A stretch of DNA of 64,000 nucleotides from Polaribacter pectinis (GTDB taxonomy: Bacteria; Bacteroidota; Bacteroidia; Flavobacteriales; Flavobacteriaceae): positions 2,077,501 through 2,141,500 of the forward strand of contig NZ_CP060695.1 of assembly GCF_014352875.1 (NCBI RefSeq), given 5' to 3'. Positions 39,377-48,736 of this stretch are shown one piece after another. A model generated the notes under the pieces. The model did no database searches, was not told where the DNA came from, and saw only the letters and a list, made by a program, of their open reading frames with translations. The translations under genes and the position numbers were made by a program. Position 1 is the stretch's first letter, and each line of letters begins with the position of its first letter.

Positions 39377-40846
39377 TTATTTCTTTACCAACTGTCTAAT
39401 CTTAATATTTAAAGCTGCAAATAACAAAGTCGTAAACGGACTTAAATAATTAAAAATAGCATACACAAAATAATCTGCTACAGAAACCCCTAAAACGCTA
39501 CTTTGGTAAGCACCACAAGTATTCCAAGGAATTAAAACCGAAGTTACAGTTCCAGAATCTTCTAAAGTTCTACTTAAATTTTCTGGAGCTAAACCTTTAT
39601 CTTCATACGCTTTTTTAAACATTTTCCCAGGAATAACAATTGCTAAATATTGGTCTGATGCTATTGCATTTAATCCCAAACAACTTACAACTGTACTTGC
39701 AAACAATCCAAATACTGAACTTGCTACAGATAATAAACTCTTTGTAATTTTTGCTAAAGCTCCAATCGCATCCATAATACCACCAAAAACCATTGCACAG
39801 ATTATTAATAGAATTGTCCAAATCATTCCATTCATTCCACCAGAAGAAAATAATTCTGATAATTTCTCATCATCAGTTTCAATATTTGTATCTGTTAAAA
39901 TGGAATTAATTATTGAAGAAAATTTAGAGTCAGATAGACTTGCTAACACATCTCCTTGAAAAATAAATGCAAAAACTGCAGCTAAAACAACTCCAGTTCC
40001 TAATGCAATTAATGGTTTTGTTTTCATTAAAATCATTGCAATTACAATTCCTGGAACTAAAAATAACCAAGGCGAAATATGAAACGTATTATCAATTGAA
40101 GCTAACAGATTACTAATATCTGCACTTCCTGTAGTATCTATATTTCCACTAATAATTGCAAATACAATTAAAGTAATTATAATAGTTGGCACTGTTGTAA
40201 TTGCCATATATTTTATGTGCGTAAACAAATCTGTACCAGCCATTGCTGGCGCTAAATTTGTAGTATCTGAAAGTGGAGACATTTTATCGCCAAAATATGC
40301 TCCTGAAATTACGGCTCCAGCAATCATTCCTGGTGCAATTCCTAAAGCGCTTCCAATACCTACCAAAGCAATACCTACTGTTGCAGAAGTTGTCCAAGAA
40401 CTTCCTGTTGCAATCGAAATTATAGCTGCAATTATTACAGATGCTGGTAAAAATATTTCCGGACTTAAAACTTGCAAACCATAATAAACCATAGCTGGAA
40501 TAATTCCACTAACGAGCCAAGTTCCTGCTAATGCTCCTACTAAAAAAAGAATCATAATTGGTACAAAAACGCTTTTCCAGTTTTCCCAAACTTCTGCAAT
40601 CATTCTCGAAAAAGACACTTTATTAAAAAAGCCAACTGCTGCTGCAACTATACCTCCCATTAATAAAATGTACTGATTTGTATAACCTCCTAACCACTCT
40701 TGTCCTTCCACAAAAAAGATATTATATGCCAGTAAACACATTAATATTACCACAGGAATTAAAGATTCTAAAAGATTTAACTCTTTGTTTTCAATAATTT
40801 TTTGATCTTCAATATTTATTTCTGAAAGATTTTTTTCGTCTGGCAT
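39377..40846 (-). CDS. nhaC: NhaC family Na+/H+ antiporter
   Basis: The 489-residue protein has eleven or twelve predicted membrane helices. It matches the NhaC group by TGSSWTTSATVGIALVGIG, GAVISGAYFGDKMSPLSDTT and LIPWNTCGAYQSS. It exchanges Na+ for protons and would fit the sodium circuit set by the Nqr pump (inference). Some family members exchange carboxylates such as malate and lactate, so this is possible too. It is divergent from the next gene. Confidence 0.88.
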   Translation of the reverse strand: MPDEKNLSEINIEDQKIIENKELNLLESLIPVVILMCLLAYNIFFVEGQEWLGGYTNQYILLMGGIVAAAVGFFNKVSFSRMIAEVWENWKSVFVPIMILFLVGALAGTWLVSGIIPAMVYYGLQVLSPEIFLPASVIIAAIISIATGSSWTTSATVGIALVGIGSALGIAPGMIAGAVISGAYFGDKMSPLSDTTNLAPAMAGTDLFTHIKYMAITTVPTIIITLIVFAIISGNIDTTGSADISNLLASIDNTFHISPWLFLVPGIVIAMILMKTKPLIALGTGVVLAAVFAFIFQGDVLASLSDSKFSSIINSILTDTNIETDDEKLSELFSSGGMNGMIWTILLIICAMVFGGIMDAIGALAKITKSLLSVASSVFGLFASTVVSCLGLNAIASDQYLAIVIPGKMFKKAYEDKGLAPENLSRTLEDSGTVTSVLIPWNTCGAYQSSVLGVSVADYFVYAIFNYLSPFTTLLFAALNIKIRQLVKK

Positions 40847-40925
40847 TTTATAAATTTTTGTACTGTAATGTTACGATTTTAGAAGAAGTTATGCAAATTG
40901 ATTTGGTTACACTATTTTTACGTTT

Positions 40926-41948
40926 ATGGATTCATTAACGCAAATTGTTTTAGGTGCTGCTTGTGGCGAAATTATTCTCGGTAAAAAAACTGGAAATAAA
41001 GCTTTATTGTTTGGGGCAATTGGTGGTACAATTCCAGATTTAGATGTTTTTATTGGTGGACTTTTGTATGACAATGAAATTAATGCGATGGTTTTTCATC
41101 GTGGTTTTATGCACTCTATTTTATTTTCAATCTTGGGGGCTTTTCTCTTTGGTTGGATCATTCATAAACTCTACAATACTGGAAAAAGGTTAAATTCTAC
41201 CACTCAAAAAGATTGGATTTGGTTATTCTTTGTATCACTTTTTACGCATCCTATTTTAGATTGTTTTACACCTTATGGAACACAACTTTTTGCTCCTTTT
41301 TCTGATTATAGAATTGCTTTTAATAATATTTTTGTTGTTGATCCTTTATATACACTACCTTTTTTAATCTGTTTAATTGTGGTTTTATTTCTGAAAAGAA
41401 CAAATTCGAAAAGATTAAAATGGACAAAAGCAGGAATTTATATTAGTTCTGCTTACATGATTTTTACAATTGGTAATAAACTATATATCGATTCCGTATT
41501 TGAGAAATCTTTTGAAAAAGCTGGAGTTTCTTACAATCGTTTTTCTGCACAACCAACCATTCTAAATAATATTTTATGGTACGCAGTTGCAGAAACTGAA
41601 GACAAATATCATCTTACTTTTTATTCTCTTTTTGATAAAAGTAAAACTGCAGAAAAAATAATTACAGTTGATAAACAACACCATTTAATAGACATGAATG
41701 ACGAAAATCTACAAAAATTGGCTTGGTTTAGTAATGGTTATTACAATGTTTACAAAAAGGAAAAAATTGGGACTTATAAATACACAGATTTACGTTACCC
41801 AATGTTAAACCCTGATGATATAAATACATCTGTTTTTAATTTTACTGTTTTTTACGAAAATGAAGAATGGGATATTTTACCTTTTAATGGAAACCCGCCA
41901 AGCAAAGAAGATTTTTCGAAGTTTACAGAACGTTTTTGGGGGATTTAG
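40926..41948 (+). CDS. DUF457 membrane-bound metal-dependent hydrolase (YdjM-like)
   Basis: The 340-residue protein begins MDSLTQIVLGAACGEIILG and has the conserved GGTIPDLDVF, FHRGFMHSILF and FTHPILDCFTPYGTQ motifs. Their Asp and His residues fit a metal site. Four or five membrane helices are followed by a soluble C-terminal domain of about 150 residues. Function is not established. Its TAG stop lies at the start of a tandem 7-bp repeat. Confidence 0.85.
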   Translation: MDSLTQIVLGAACGEIILGKKTGNKALLFGAIGGTIPDLDVFIGGLLYDNEINAMVFHRGFMHSILFSILGAFLFGWIIHKLYNTGKRLNSTTQKDWIWLFFVSLFTHPILDCFTPYGTQLFAPFSDYRIAFNNIFVVDPLYTLPFLICLIVVLFLKRTNSKRLKWTKAGIYISSAYMIFTIGNKLYIDSVFEKSFEKAGVSYNRFSAQPTILNNILWYAVAETEDKYHLTFYSLFDKSKTAEKIITVDKQHHLIDMNDENLQKLAWFSNGYYNVYKKEKIGTYKYTDLRYPMLNPDDINTSVFNFTVFYENEEWDILPFNGNPPSKEDFSKFTERFWGI

Positions 41949-41999
41949 GTTTTAGGTTTTAGGTTTTAGGTTTTAGGTTTTAGGTTTTAGGTTTTAGGT
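41943..41999 (+). repeat. Tandem 7-bp repeat (TTTTAGG)
   Basis: TAGG is followed by seven perfect copies of TTTTAGG. The first TAG of the array is the stop codon of the DUF457 gene. The unit is not a multiple of three, but lies after the stop, so copy number would not alter the protein. Confidence 0.95.
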
Positions 42000-42256
42000 A
42001 AATTTAAAATTTCTTGGTTTATTTCTCTTCATTCTTTAGAAAATCTGAAGTAACTGTTCGTTTTCTATATGAAAATATAGACCTCACAGGTTTTTAAAAC
42101 CTGTGAGGTCTGAAAAATCTATTTGTATTTTTAAATTACTTCCTTTTCGGGTTTGCAATTCGCGTTAAGGATTGAGCAATTGTTTGAGCTCTTTTTTGTT
42201 TTTCACAAAAAAAGCGAGTGCGAAAGCCTGACCTGAAAGGGAACGCCCAAATAATT
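41949..42256. other. Intergenic region of repeats between convergent genes
   Basis: This 308-bp gap between the DUF457 and gamma-lyase stops contains no gene. It holds the TTTTAGG tandem array, a 33-bp perfect hairpin (42079-42111) and interspersed repeat copy B (42162-42248). Confidence 0.85.
42079..42248 (+). repeat. 170-bp composite repeat, copy B: CCTCACAGG hairpin plus interspersed hairpin repeat
   Basis: The left part is a perfect 16-bp stem (AGACCTCACAGGTTTT and its complement). After 26 bp comes ACTTCC, and 24 bp after that begins the GCGTTAAGGATTGA...GGGAACGCCC element (42162-42248). Its core stem is CTTTTTTGT/ACAAAAAAAG. The whole arrangement is collinear with 52303-52472. It ends 8 bp from the stop of the gamma-lyase gene and may serve as its terminator. 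Confidence 0.85.
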
Positions 42257-43456
42257 TTACAAAACTCCTACTTCTTGCATGCAAGATTTCATCATGTGGT
42301 AAGTTCGCTTAATATCGTTGTCTAAACCGATTGAAAAACGAATTAAACCGTCTGAAAGGCCCATTTCTTTTTGCTCGTCTTCTGGTATTTCGGAAGAAGT
42401 AGAACTTCCTGGAGCAGAAAACAACGTTTTATAAAAACCTAAACTCACAGCCAAATAACCCAAATTTTTGTGTTGCATTAACTCCATTAATTCATTGGCT
42501 TTGTCCAAAGAACCAACATCAATGGTTAACATTCCTCCAAAACCATACTCTGGATTCATCATTTTTTTGAATAAATGATGGGAAGGATGAGATTCTAAAC
42601 CTGGATACACTGTTTTTAATCCATCTTTTTCGAACTTTTCTGCCAAAAAAGAAGCATTAAAACTGTGTTGTTTCATTCGAATATGCAAGGTTCTCATGTT
42701 TTTAAGAATTGATGCCGCTCGCAAACTATCCATTGTAGAACCCAGCAACATACTTGCACCATCGTTTACATTTCGCAAATTGTTAATTAATTCTTGCGAA
42801 CCACAAACCACACCACCGACTGTGTCTGAAGAGCCGTTTATAAATTTTGTTAAACTGTGGCAAACAATGTCTGCACCTAATTTTGCTGGAGAAATTGACA
42901 GTGGAGAAAACGTATTATCTACCACTAATTGTAAATTGTGTTTTTTAGCTAACGCTGATAAACCTGCAATATCTGCAACTTCTAAAAGTGGATTACTTAC
43001 TGCTTCGCAATATAAAACTTTGGTGTTTTTTGTGATTGCTGCTTCTACAACATCCAACTTTGTGATGTCTACAAAAGTGGTTTCTACATTAAATCTTGGA
43101 GTGAAATTCTTTAAGAAAGCATAGGTTCCACCGTAAATTGTTCTACTTGAAACAATATGGTCTCCTGCTCCACACAATTGCATTAAAACTGGGGTAATTG
43201 CGCCCATTCCTGATGCTGAAACGTTGGCAGTTTCTGTGCCTTCCATTGCTGCTAATGCTTCGCCTAAATATAAATTTGATGGCGTGGAATGACGAGAATA
43301 TAAATAACAACCATCTGCATTTCCCTCAAAAGTATCGAACATTGTTTTTGCGGATATGAAAGTGTAAGTTGATGAATCTGAAATGGATGGATTTACACCT
43401 CCGAATTCGCCAAAGTATTGTAAATCTTGAATTTTATCTGCTGGATTGAATTTCAT
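42257..43456 (-). CDS. Cys/Met metabolism PLP enzyme, methionine gamma-lyase-like
   Basis: The 399-residue PLP enzyme belongs to the trans-sulfuration family. The cofactor Lys is in HSLTKFINGSSDTVGG and the phosphate-binding region is VSASGMGAITPVLMQLC. The arrangement LYSRHSTPSNLYLGEALAAMEG and FYKTLFSAPGSSTSSEIP resembles methionine gamma-lyase or an aminotransferase-like group more than cystathionine gamma-synthase. The exact reaction cannot be fixed by reading. It is divergent from an Lrp-family gene, which is a likely regulator. Confidence 0.8.
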   Translation of the reverse strand: MKFNPADKIQDLQYFGEFGGVNPSISDSSTYTFISAKTMFDTFEGNADGCYLYSRHSTPSNLYLGEALAAMEGTETANVSASGMGAITPVLMQLCGAGDHIVSSRTIYGGTYAFLKNFTPRFNVETTFVDITKLDVVEAAITKNTKVLYCEAVSNPLLEVADIAGLSALAKKHNLQLVVDNTFSPLSISPAKLGADIVCHSLTKFINGSSDTVGGVVCGSQELINNLRNVNDGASMLLGSTMDSLRAASILKNMRTLHIRMKQHSFNASFLAEKFEKDGLKTVYPGLESHPSHHLFKKMMNPEYGFGGMLTIDVGSLDKANELMELMQHKNLGYLAVSLGFYKTLFSAPGSSTSSEIPEDEQKEMGLSDGLIRFSIGLDNDIKRTYHMMKSCMQEVGVL

Positions 43457-43616
43457 ACTATTCGTTTTTTATCTGAATCAAAATTAACCGCAAATAGATT
43501 ATTTATCAATACAATTGAATAAATACAGTTTTTATTTCTATTTTTGAACTCATAATTAGTTTTATAAACTATAAATAGTTAAAATTTTTACTATTTTTAG
43601 ATAATTTTCAATTTAC

Positions 43617-44075
43617 ATGTTAGACAAAATCGATAAAAAACTGATCAATTTATTACAAGAGGACAGTAAACAGACTACAAAACAACTGTCTTTACAGTTG
43701 AATTTATCTGTAACTGCTGTTTATGAACGGATTAAAAAACTCGAAAAAGAAAAGGTGATTGAAAAGTATGTGGCAATCATTAACAAGAATAAAATTGAAA
43801 AATCTTTTTTAGTTTTTTGTCATATTAAATTAGTGCAACATTCTAAAGAATATGTAACTACTTTTGAACGTGAAATTTTAAAATTAGAAGAAGTTTCGGA
43901 ATGTTTTCATGTAAGTGGCGATTATGACTATATTCTAAAAATTTATGCAAAAGATATGGACGAATACAGAGATTTTATGGTTACAAAGTTAACTGCCATA
44001 AAATATATTGGGAGTACACACAGTATTTTTACCATTGAAAAAGTGAAGAACACAACTGCTATAAACTTGACTTAA
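43617..44075 (+). CDS. Lrp/AsnC family transcriptional regulator
   Basis: The 152-residue protein has an N-terminal helix-turn-helix (TKQLSLQLNLSVTAVYERIKKLEKE) and a C-terminal effector (RAM) domain with SGDYDYILKIYAKDMDEY. Lrp-type proteins sense amino acids and control metabolism genes. It is divergent from the methionine gamma-lyase-like gene with a 160-bp gap, so it may regulate that gene in response to methionine or a related amino acid (inference). Confidence 0.92.
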   Translation: MLDKIDKKLINLLQEDSKQTTKQLSLQLNLSVTAVYERIKKLEKEKVIEKYVAIINKNKIEKSFLVFCHIKLVQHSKEYVTTFEREILKLEEVSECFHVSGDYDYILKIYAKDMDEYRDFMVTKLTAIKYIGSTHSIFTIEKVKNTTAINLT

Positions 44076-44076
44076 T

Positions 44077-44703
44077 ATGCAATCTACCAATTATAAACTT
44101 ATTGAACTTTTTGTTATTTTTATATTGATACCAATTAGTTTTTGCTTTGATTATTCGTCAATCTTAAAACTGATTATTGGGGTTTTGGGTTTTGCTTATG
44201 TTTTGTATGTTATTTTAAAGGTTGAAAAAATTCAGTTTAAAATTAAAAAAGATATCCATTGAAAAAACTTTTGGAAAACGACACTTTTTAAGTCCGTAAT
44301 TATTGCTGTTTTTACTACTATTTTTGTTTGGTTTACAGATACAGAAAATCTTTTCGAAATAGTCTTAAACCAGCCTTTTAAATGGATGATATTTCTGTTT
44401 ATTTATGCTTTTTTTTCTGTTTATCCCCAAGAATTACTTTTTAGAACCTTCTTCTTTAAGCGATATGAGAATCTTTTCAAAAATGAAAGATTGTTTATTT
44501 TTATAAATGCTGTCTTGTTTTCTTTAGCACATTTATTCTTTCAAAACACAATTGTGATTGTCATCACTTTTATTGGTGGAATTTTATTCGCAATTACCTA
44601 CAAAAAAACGAAATCTACTTTTTTAGTTTCTGTTGAACATGCTATTTATGGATGCTGGTTATTTACTGTTGGTATGGGAGAAATGTTGGGATTTCCTTCT
44701 TAA
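44077..44703 (+). pseudogene. CPBP family intramembrane protease gene interrupted by an in-frame TGA
   Basis: A single frame from 44077 to 44703 encodes a CPBP (Abi-type) membrane protein, broken by TGA at 44260-44262. The part before ends KKDIH and the part after continues KNFWKTTLF in the same frame. In relatives this segment usually has Trp, so TGG to TGA is the simplest change. The distal part retains YPQELLFRTFFFKRY, FSLAHLFF and EHAIYG, the metalloprotease motifs. The start is 1 bp after the Lrp stop. Without readthrough the product is 61 residues and inactive. Confidence 0.8.
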
Positions 44704-44717
44704 AAAAATTAAAAAAG

Positions 44718-44744
44718 AAAACCCAAAACTTTCGTTTTGGGTTT
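44718..44744. terminator. Hairpin terminator between CPBP and DUF3857 genes
   Basis: A 10-bp stem (AAACCCAAAA/TTTTGGGTTT) with loop CTTTCG sits between the two convergent stops. Minus-strand sequence after it is T-rich, so it mainly serves the DUF3857 gene and possibly both. Confidence 0.75.
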
Positions 44745-44772
44745 ATAATATTCTTGATGAAAAATGTTTTTA

Positions 44773-46734
44773 TTAAATCTTAACTAAAACAATTTTTTCT
44801 GATTCTTTCTTAACCAACTGCCCATAAAAATCTTTTAACGCTGCATAATATTGTGGGGCAATGATTGCACTATTAAATTGTATAACACAAATGGTATTTA
44901 TTTTATTACCTACTGTAGAAGCTTGAAACTTAAAAACCCCTAAATTTTCCGGCAAACCAATAGCTAATGGTTCTGGCAATGTTTCTACTTTATAACCTTC
45001 AGGGATTTTTATTGAAACAGTGTACTTATCTTTCCAAGGAGTTGCAAAATCTACTGGAAATTTTCTATCTTCTAGTTTAAAAGGATTCGTGTGTTGCGAG
45101 AAAAACAGTAATGGTTCTACATATATTTTACCATTAATTTGTTCGATTAAATCTTCACTCACAAACTTAACTGTTCTAATTACTGGTTTTGCTATTTTTT
45201 CTTTGTTAACAACCTTATAATCTTCTATTTCAATCTTATTTTTCTCCTCTAATTTGGTAATTAAATCTTCCTCTTTTATATGATTGTTATTTTTCCTGTA
45301 AGATAAGGCATTTAAATTGTCATATTTGGTTCTATACATACCTTCAGCCATTAAATCATCTGTAATGTTTACCAATAAATAATTCTCTTCTAGAGCTGGT
45401 TTAGAAGATGTAAGTTTTACCCATGAAGAGTTTCCATCTTTAGTTACTTTTCTACCATTCCAATTCAAATCTCTGGTTGGTAAAATATTTGGTAAACTAT
45501 ATTTTTCAGTTGCATCTAATAACACATAACTTCCTCCAGAAAATTCTACCATAGAAACCACATAATTAAAACCTTTTATTGTAGGAAATAATGGAACGCC
45601 ATTTGTTCTTGTACTTACTAAAACAGGGTTTGCATCTAAACCTGCAGAACGTAACATAGATGTTAATATTAAATTAATGTCTGCAGAATTCCCTACTCTT
45701 TCCTTGTAAGCTTTTCTAACACCATTTTCTGTATATTTCCCATAAAACTCATTCCATTTTACCTGATTTTTAACATGTTGAAATATTGCCGAAACTTTAT
45801 CTGAATCTGTTTTTGCAACTGTTAAAATCTTTTCTAAATCGTCTTTATAATAACTCGATTTTTTTAATTCAGACCCAAAATTTGAAGACTTAAAAATCTC
45901 TTTACTAACATTTTCCCAAGAAGTAGAATAGTTTTTAATACCACCTCCAATATTTGCAAAATTTGTTTGAGTTAGTTCAAACTGTACGCCACCTCTAAAA
46001 TTGTTAATACTTGTAATATAGGGTTCATTATTTTTTAATGCAGGAACATTTAATCCATCAAATTGAAAAACATTAACAGTAAAATTTAAAGAACCAATTG
46101 AACTATTTTTGGAAGTTTTATTCATTCTAGGCGTATAATACCCTATAAACTTAGTATTAAAGGTGTAATATTCAGGAATTTCCACTTGATATTCGAACTT
46201 CTTTAATGGTATTCCATATTGAAAATGTAAATTATCTACAGAAGTTGCATAAGGAGAGATAAACCTATATTTAATTTCTACAATAACCCCTTCCTTAATG
46301 TTTGGCATTGTAATTTTTTTAAGACTATAATACTTGTCTTTTTTCTCTTTAAAAATATTTTTTTTAGACAATTTTTCTTTTTCAACTTTTCCGTTTACCA
46401 AAGAGAATGTATAAGCTTTTATAGAACTTACAGCTTCTCTTGCCCCACTATCTGGGTCATAATATGAAATGGATTTATTAGCCATATCAAACCCTTCTTT
46501 TGTGTATATCTTAATTCTTTCATGAATCTCTGTAACTAACTGAAAATCTCCTTGTTGCGCTATAAAATCGAAGTAAGTCCTTCTTTTTCTAAATAAATAA
46601 GCTGCATCTGCAGTAGAATCTAAAGGATAAAATTTTTCTTCTAATTCTTCTTTAGAAACTTTACCAAATTTATGGTCTTGGGCGAATAATGAGATTTGGC
46701 TTAACAGCAGTAATACAATAGTAATTTTCTTCAT
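44773..46734 (-). CDS. Secreted DUF3857/transglutaminase-fold protein, catalytic Cys missing
   Basis: The 653-residue protein has a signal peptide (KKITIVLLLLSQISLFAQ), a DUF3857 beta-rich domain, a transglutaminase-like domain and a C-terminal DUF2569-like beta region. At the expected catalytic Cys the sequence reads RVGNSADINLILTSMLR, without Cys, so it is probably not an active transglutaminase. The later LLDATEKY retains the Asp. It lies 5 bp after a paralogue that does keep the Cys. Function is unknown, presumably at the cell envelope. Confidence 0.82.
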   Translation of the reverse strand: MKKITIVLLLLSQISLFAQDHKFGKVSKEELEEKFYPLDSTADAAYLFRKRRTYFDFIAQQGDFQLVTEIHERIKIYTKEGFDMANKSISYYDPDSGAREAVSSIKAYTFSLVNGKVEKEKLSKKNIFKEKKDKYYSLKKITMPNIKEGVIVEIKYRFISPYATSVDNLHFQYGIPLKKFEYQVEIPEYYTFNTKFIGYYTPRMNKTSKNSSIGSLNFTVNVFQFDGLNVPALKNNEPYITSINNFRGGVQFELTQTNFANIGGGIKNYSTSWENVSKEIFKSSNFGSELKKSSYYKDDLEKILTVAKTDSDKVSAIFQHVKNQVKWNEFYGKYTENGVRKAYKERVGNSADINLILTSMLRSAGLDANPVLVSTRTNGVPLFPTIKGFNYVVSMVEFSGGSYVLLDATEKYSLPNILPTRDLNWNGRKVTKDGNSSWVKLTSSKPALEENYLLVNITDDLMAEGMYRTKYDNLNALSYRKNNNHIKEEDLITKLEEKNKIEIEDYKVVNKEKIAKPVIRTVKFVSEDLIEQINGKIYVEPLLFFSQHTNPFKLEDRKFPVDFATPWKDKYTVSIKIPEGYKVETLPEPLAIGLPENLGVFKFQASTVGNKINTICVIQFNSAIIAPQYYAALKDFYGQLVKKESEKIVLVKI

Positions 46735-46739
46735 TTTAA

Positions 46740-48650
46740 TTATTTTTTAGTAATGGCAATTCTTAAATTTTCATATTTAGCAATACTTCTTCTAAAGCTT
46801 CTATATAATTTATAATCTTCTTTTGGGTACACTCCTTCTTTAATAGCTATAGATCTGTTGTATTTAAAAGTATTGTCATCGATTTTTGTAAAGATTACTT
46901 TGTAACTCCCGAATTTTGTAGAAAGTTCTTTTATTGGAGGTAAAGCTGAAAGAGTGTAACCTTCAGGTATTTTAATTTCGAATTCGTCTACATCTTTGTA
47001 TCCTCTAGCTATTTTAAGCGGTAAATTTCTTGTTCTATATCTTTTGGGTACAAAACTATTTTTATTAAAAACATTAACTCTAAATAAATATTCTTGTGCA
47101 TTTATAGAAGCGTAATTTTTAATGGATATTTCTAAATCTTCAGTAAAAACAATGTCTTTTTTGTTGTTTTCTAATTTTGAAGATTGAATTTCTAAATTGT
47201 TGTTATAATTCCAAACACTAGATTTGTAGTGTTTTATTAATTCATCTTCAGTATAACCTTCATTACTATACTTATCATCATATTGTAAACCTTGGGAAAC
47301 AATTTTTAATGTAGCATTTAAGCTTCCATCTTCTTTAAATTGAATAGCTCCTTTTGTAGTTTGAAGATTTACTTCGTCTTTATAAACTGTTGTTCTTTTT
47401 ATAACTCCACCTTCTGGTGTTACAACTAAAACATTTCTATCGTCTGTAAAGTCTCCTAAAAAACCAAAAGGCATGGTTTGACTTGTACATTCTAGCCAAA
47501 TATCTTTACCTTTATTTGGAAGATTTAAAATAACATGATTACCTTGTATTGAAGAAAAATCTTTATCTATATCTCTTTTTTCATCAGCATAAACAATTGT
47601 ATAATATGAAGTAACACCTGCAGCATCTAACAATGCTTTTGTATAATTTGTTAAGCCTTTACAATCTCCATAACCAACTTTGTCTACAAGATTTGCTGCA
47701 ATAGGCTCCCAACCTCCAATACCAACTTGTACACTTATATAACGCGTTTTATCTTGCATAAATTGATATACAATTTTAGCTTTCTCAATAGGGTCATTAA
47801 CACCTTTTACTAATTCTTGAATTTTAGTTTTTGTAGCTTCATCTAAAACATCTCTTCCTGTTAGTAATTTTTCATACATCCACTTGCCAAATTCATTCCA
47901 ATTTGTGTACTCGCCATACACACCTTTTAAGTTAAACTTGTCTAAAGTTATGGTTGCTTTGGGTAAAATTTCTCTATATGAAACAGCATTATTCTCATAT
48001 TTAATTGCTTTTTGATTTGTTATGGAATAAGAAATTTCTGTTTCTGAACTTGCGCTTTCAATTTTAAAACCTTCAAAATTAGTTTCTTTTTTCCTTAAAG
48101 GAATTCCAGTAGGATTTTTAATTGAATATTGTCCTTTTTCAACAGCAATATAATATCCGTTTATTGGTAACCACCAAGGTATGAAACCAGTAGTAGATGT
48201 TTTGTATTCCGATTCAAAAACTACAGTGTAAGGATATGTAATAGGTGTATAATCTAAATATTTAACTCTAGAGTCTGAATATAAAGTTCCTCCATCTACA
48301 GCGCTTACGTCTGTAAAATCTCTTTCTTTATATTTTTTTATTTGATTTCCTAAAGCATCATAAATAAAGGCATGAAGTTCTGTAATTCTAGTATCATTGT
48401 CATAACTCTCGTACATAGCAACATTTCTATCGCCCAATTTATTTAAAACTGTTACAGTTCTTCTTTCTTTAACTACCATTTTATCTACATCTTCTATGGT
48501 AATATCTATTGACTGATTTCTTACAACTGCATTCGCGTTTTCCTTTAATTCTGCAGGAATTAGTAAAGATGAATAGTTTATTTTTTGTGAAAAGGTTATT
48601 GTAACAGAAAACAGTACCGTTGTAACAGCGTAAAGTATATTCTTCTTCAT
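46740..48650 (-). CDS. Secreted DUF3857/transglutaminase-like protein with intact Cys
   Basis: The 636-residue protein has a signal peptide (VTTVLFSVTITFSQ), a DUF3857 domain and a transglutaminase-like core. The catalytic residues look intact: Cys in KVGYGDCKGLTNYTKALL, His in GNHVILNLP, and the Asp-type position in WLECTSQTMPFGF (Glu). These proteins are common in Bacteroidota periplasm, and the substrate is unknown. It is followed by the Cys-less paralogue, probably in one transcript. Confidence 0.85.
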   Translation of the reverse strand: MKKNILYAVTTVLFSVTITFSQKINYSSLLIPAELKENANAVVRNQSIDITIEDVDKMVVKERRTVTVLNKLGDRNVAMYESYDNDTRITELHAFIYDALGNQIKKYKERDFTDVSAVDGGTLYSDSRVKYLDYTPITYPYTVVFESEYKTSTTGFIPWWLPINGYYIAVEKGQYSIKNPTGIPLRKKETNFEGFKIESASSETEISYSITNQKAIKYENNAVSYREILPKATITLDKFNLKGVYGEYTNWNEFGKWMYEKLLTGRDVLDEATKTKIQELVKGVNDPIEKAKIVYQFMQDKTRYISVQVGIGGWEPIAANLVDKVGYGDCKGLTNYTKALLDAAGVTSYYTIVYADEKRDIDKDFSSIQGNHVILNLPNKGKDIWLECTSQTMPFGFLGDFTDDRNVLVVTPEGGVIKRTTVYKDEVNLQTTKGAIQFKEDGSLNATLKIVSQGLQYDDKYSNEGYTEDELIKHYKSSVWNYNNNLEIQSSKLENNKKDIVFTEDLEISIKNYASINAQEYLFRVNVFNKNSFVPKRYRTRNLPLKIARGYKDVDEFEIKIPEGYTLSALPPIKELSTKFGSYKVIFTKIDDNTFKYNRSIAIKEGVYPKEDYKLYRSFRRSIAKYENLRIAITKK

Positions 48651-48673
48651 ATTTTTTTATATAGCAATGCAAT

Positions 48674-48710
48674 ATAAAAAAAGAAAAACCCAAGACAAAG
48701 TCTTGGGTTT
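48674..48710 (-). terminator. Terminator of the yceI gene
   Basis: An 11-bp stem (AAACCCAAGAC/GTCTTGGGTTT) around AAA is followed on the minus strand by a T-rich tract (48674-48688), about 27 bp past the yceI stop. Confidence 0.8.
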
Positions 48711-48736
48711 AATTTATTTTTTAAAAAAATTTTTGC

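Noticed and set aside
41943..41999. TTTTAGG array considered as telomere-like sequence
   Set aside because: It is internal, short and between bacterial genes; the resemblance to eukaryotic telomere repeats is chance.
44260..44262. In-frame TGA in the CPBP gene considered as selenocysteine
   Set aside because: The position corresponds to Trp in the family, no SECIS-like hairpin was recognised after it, and CPBP proteins are not selenoproteins.
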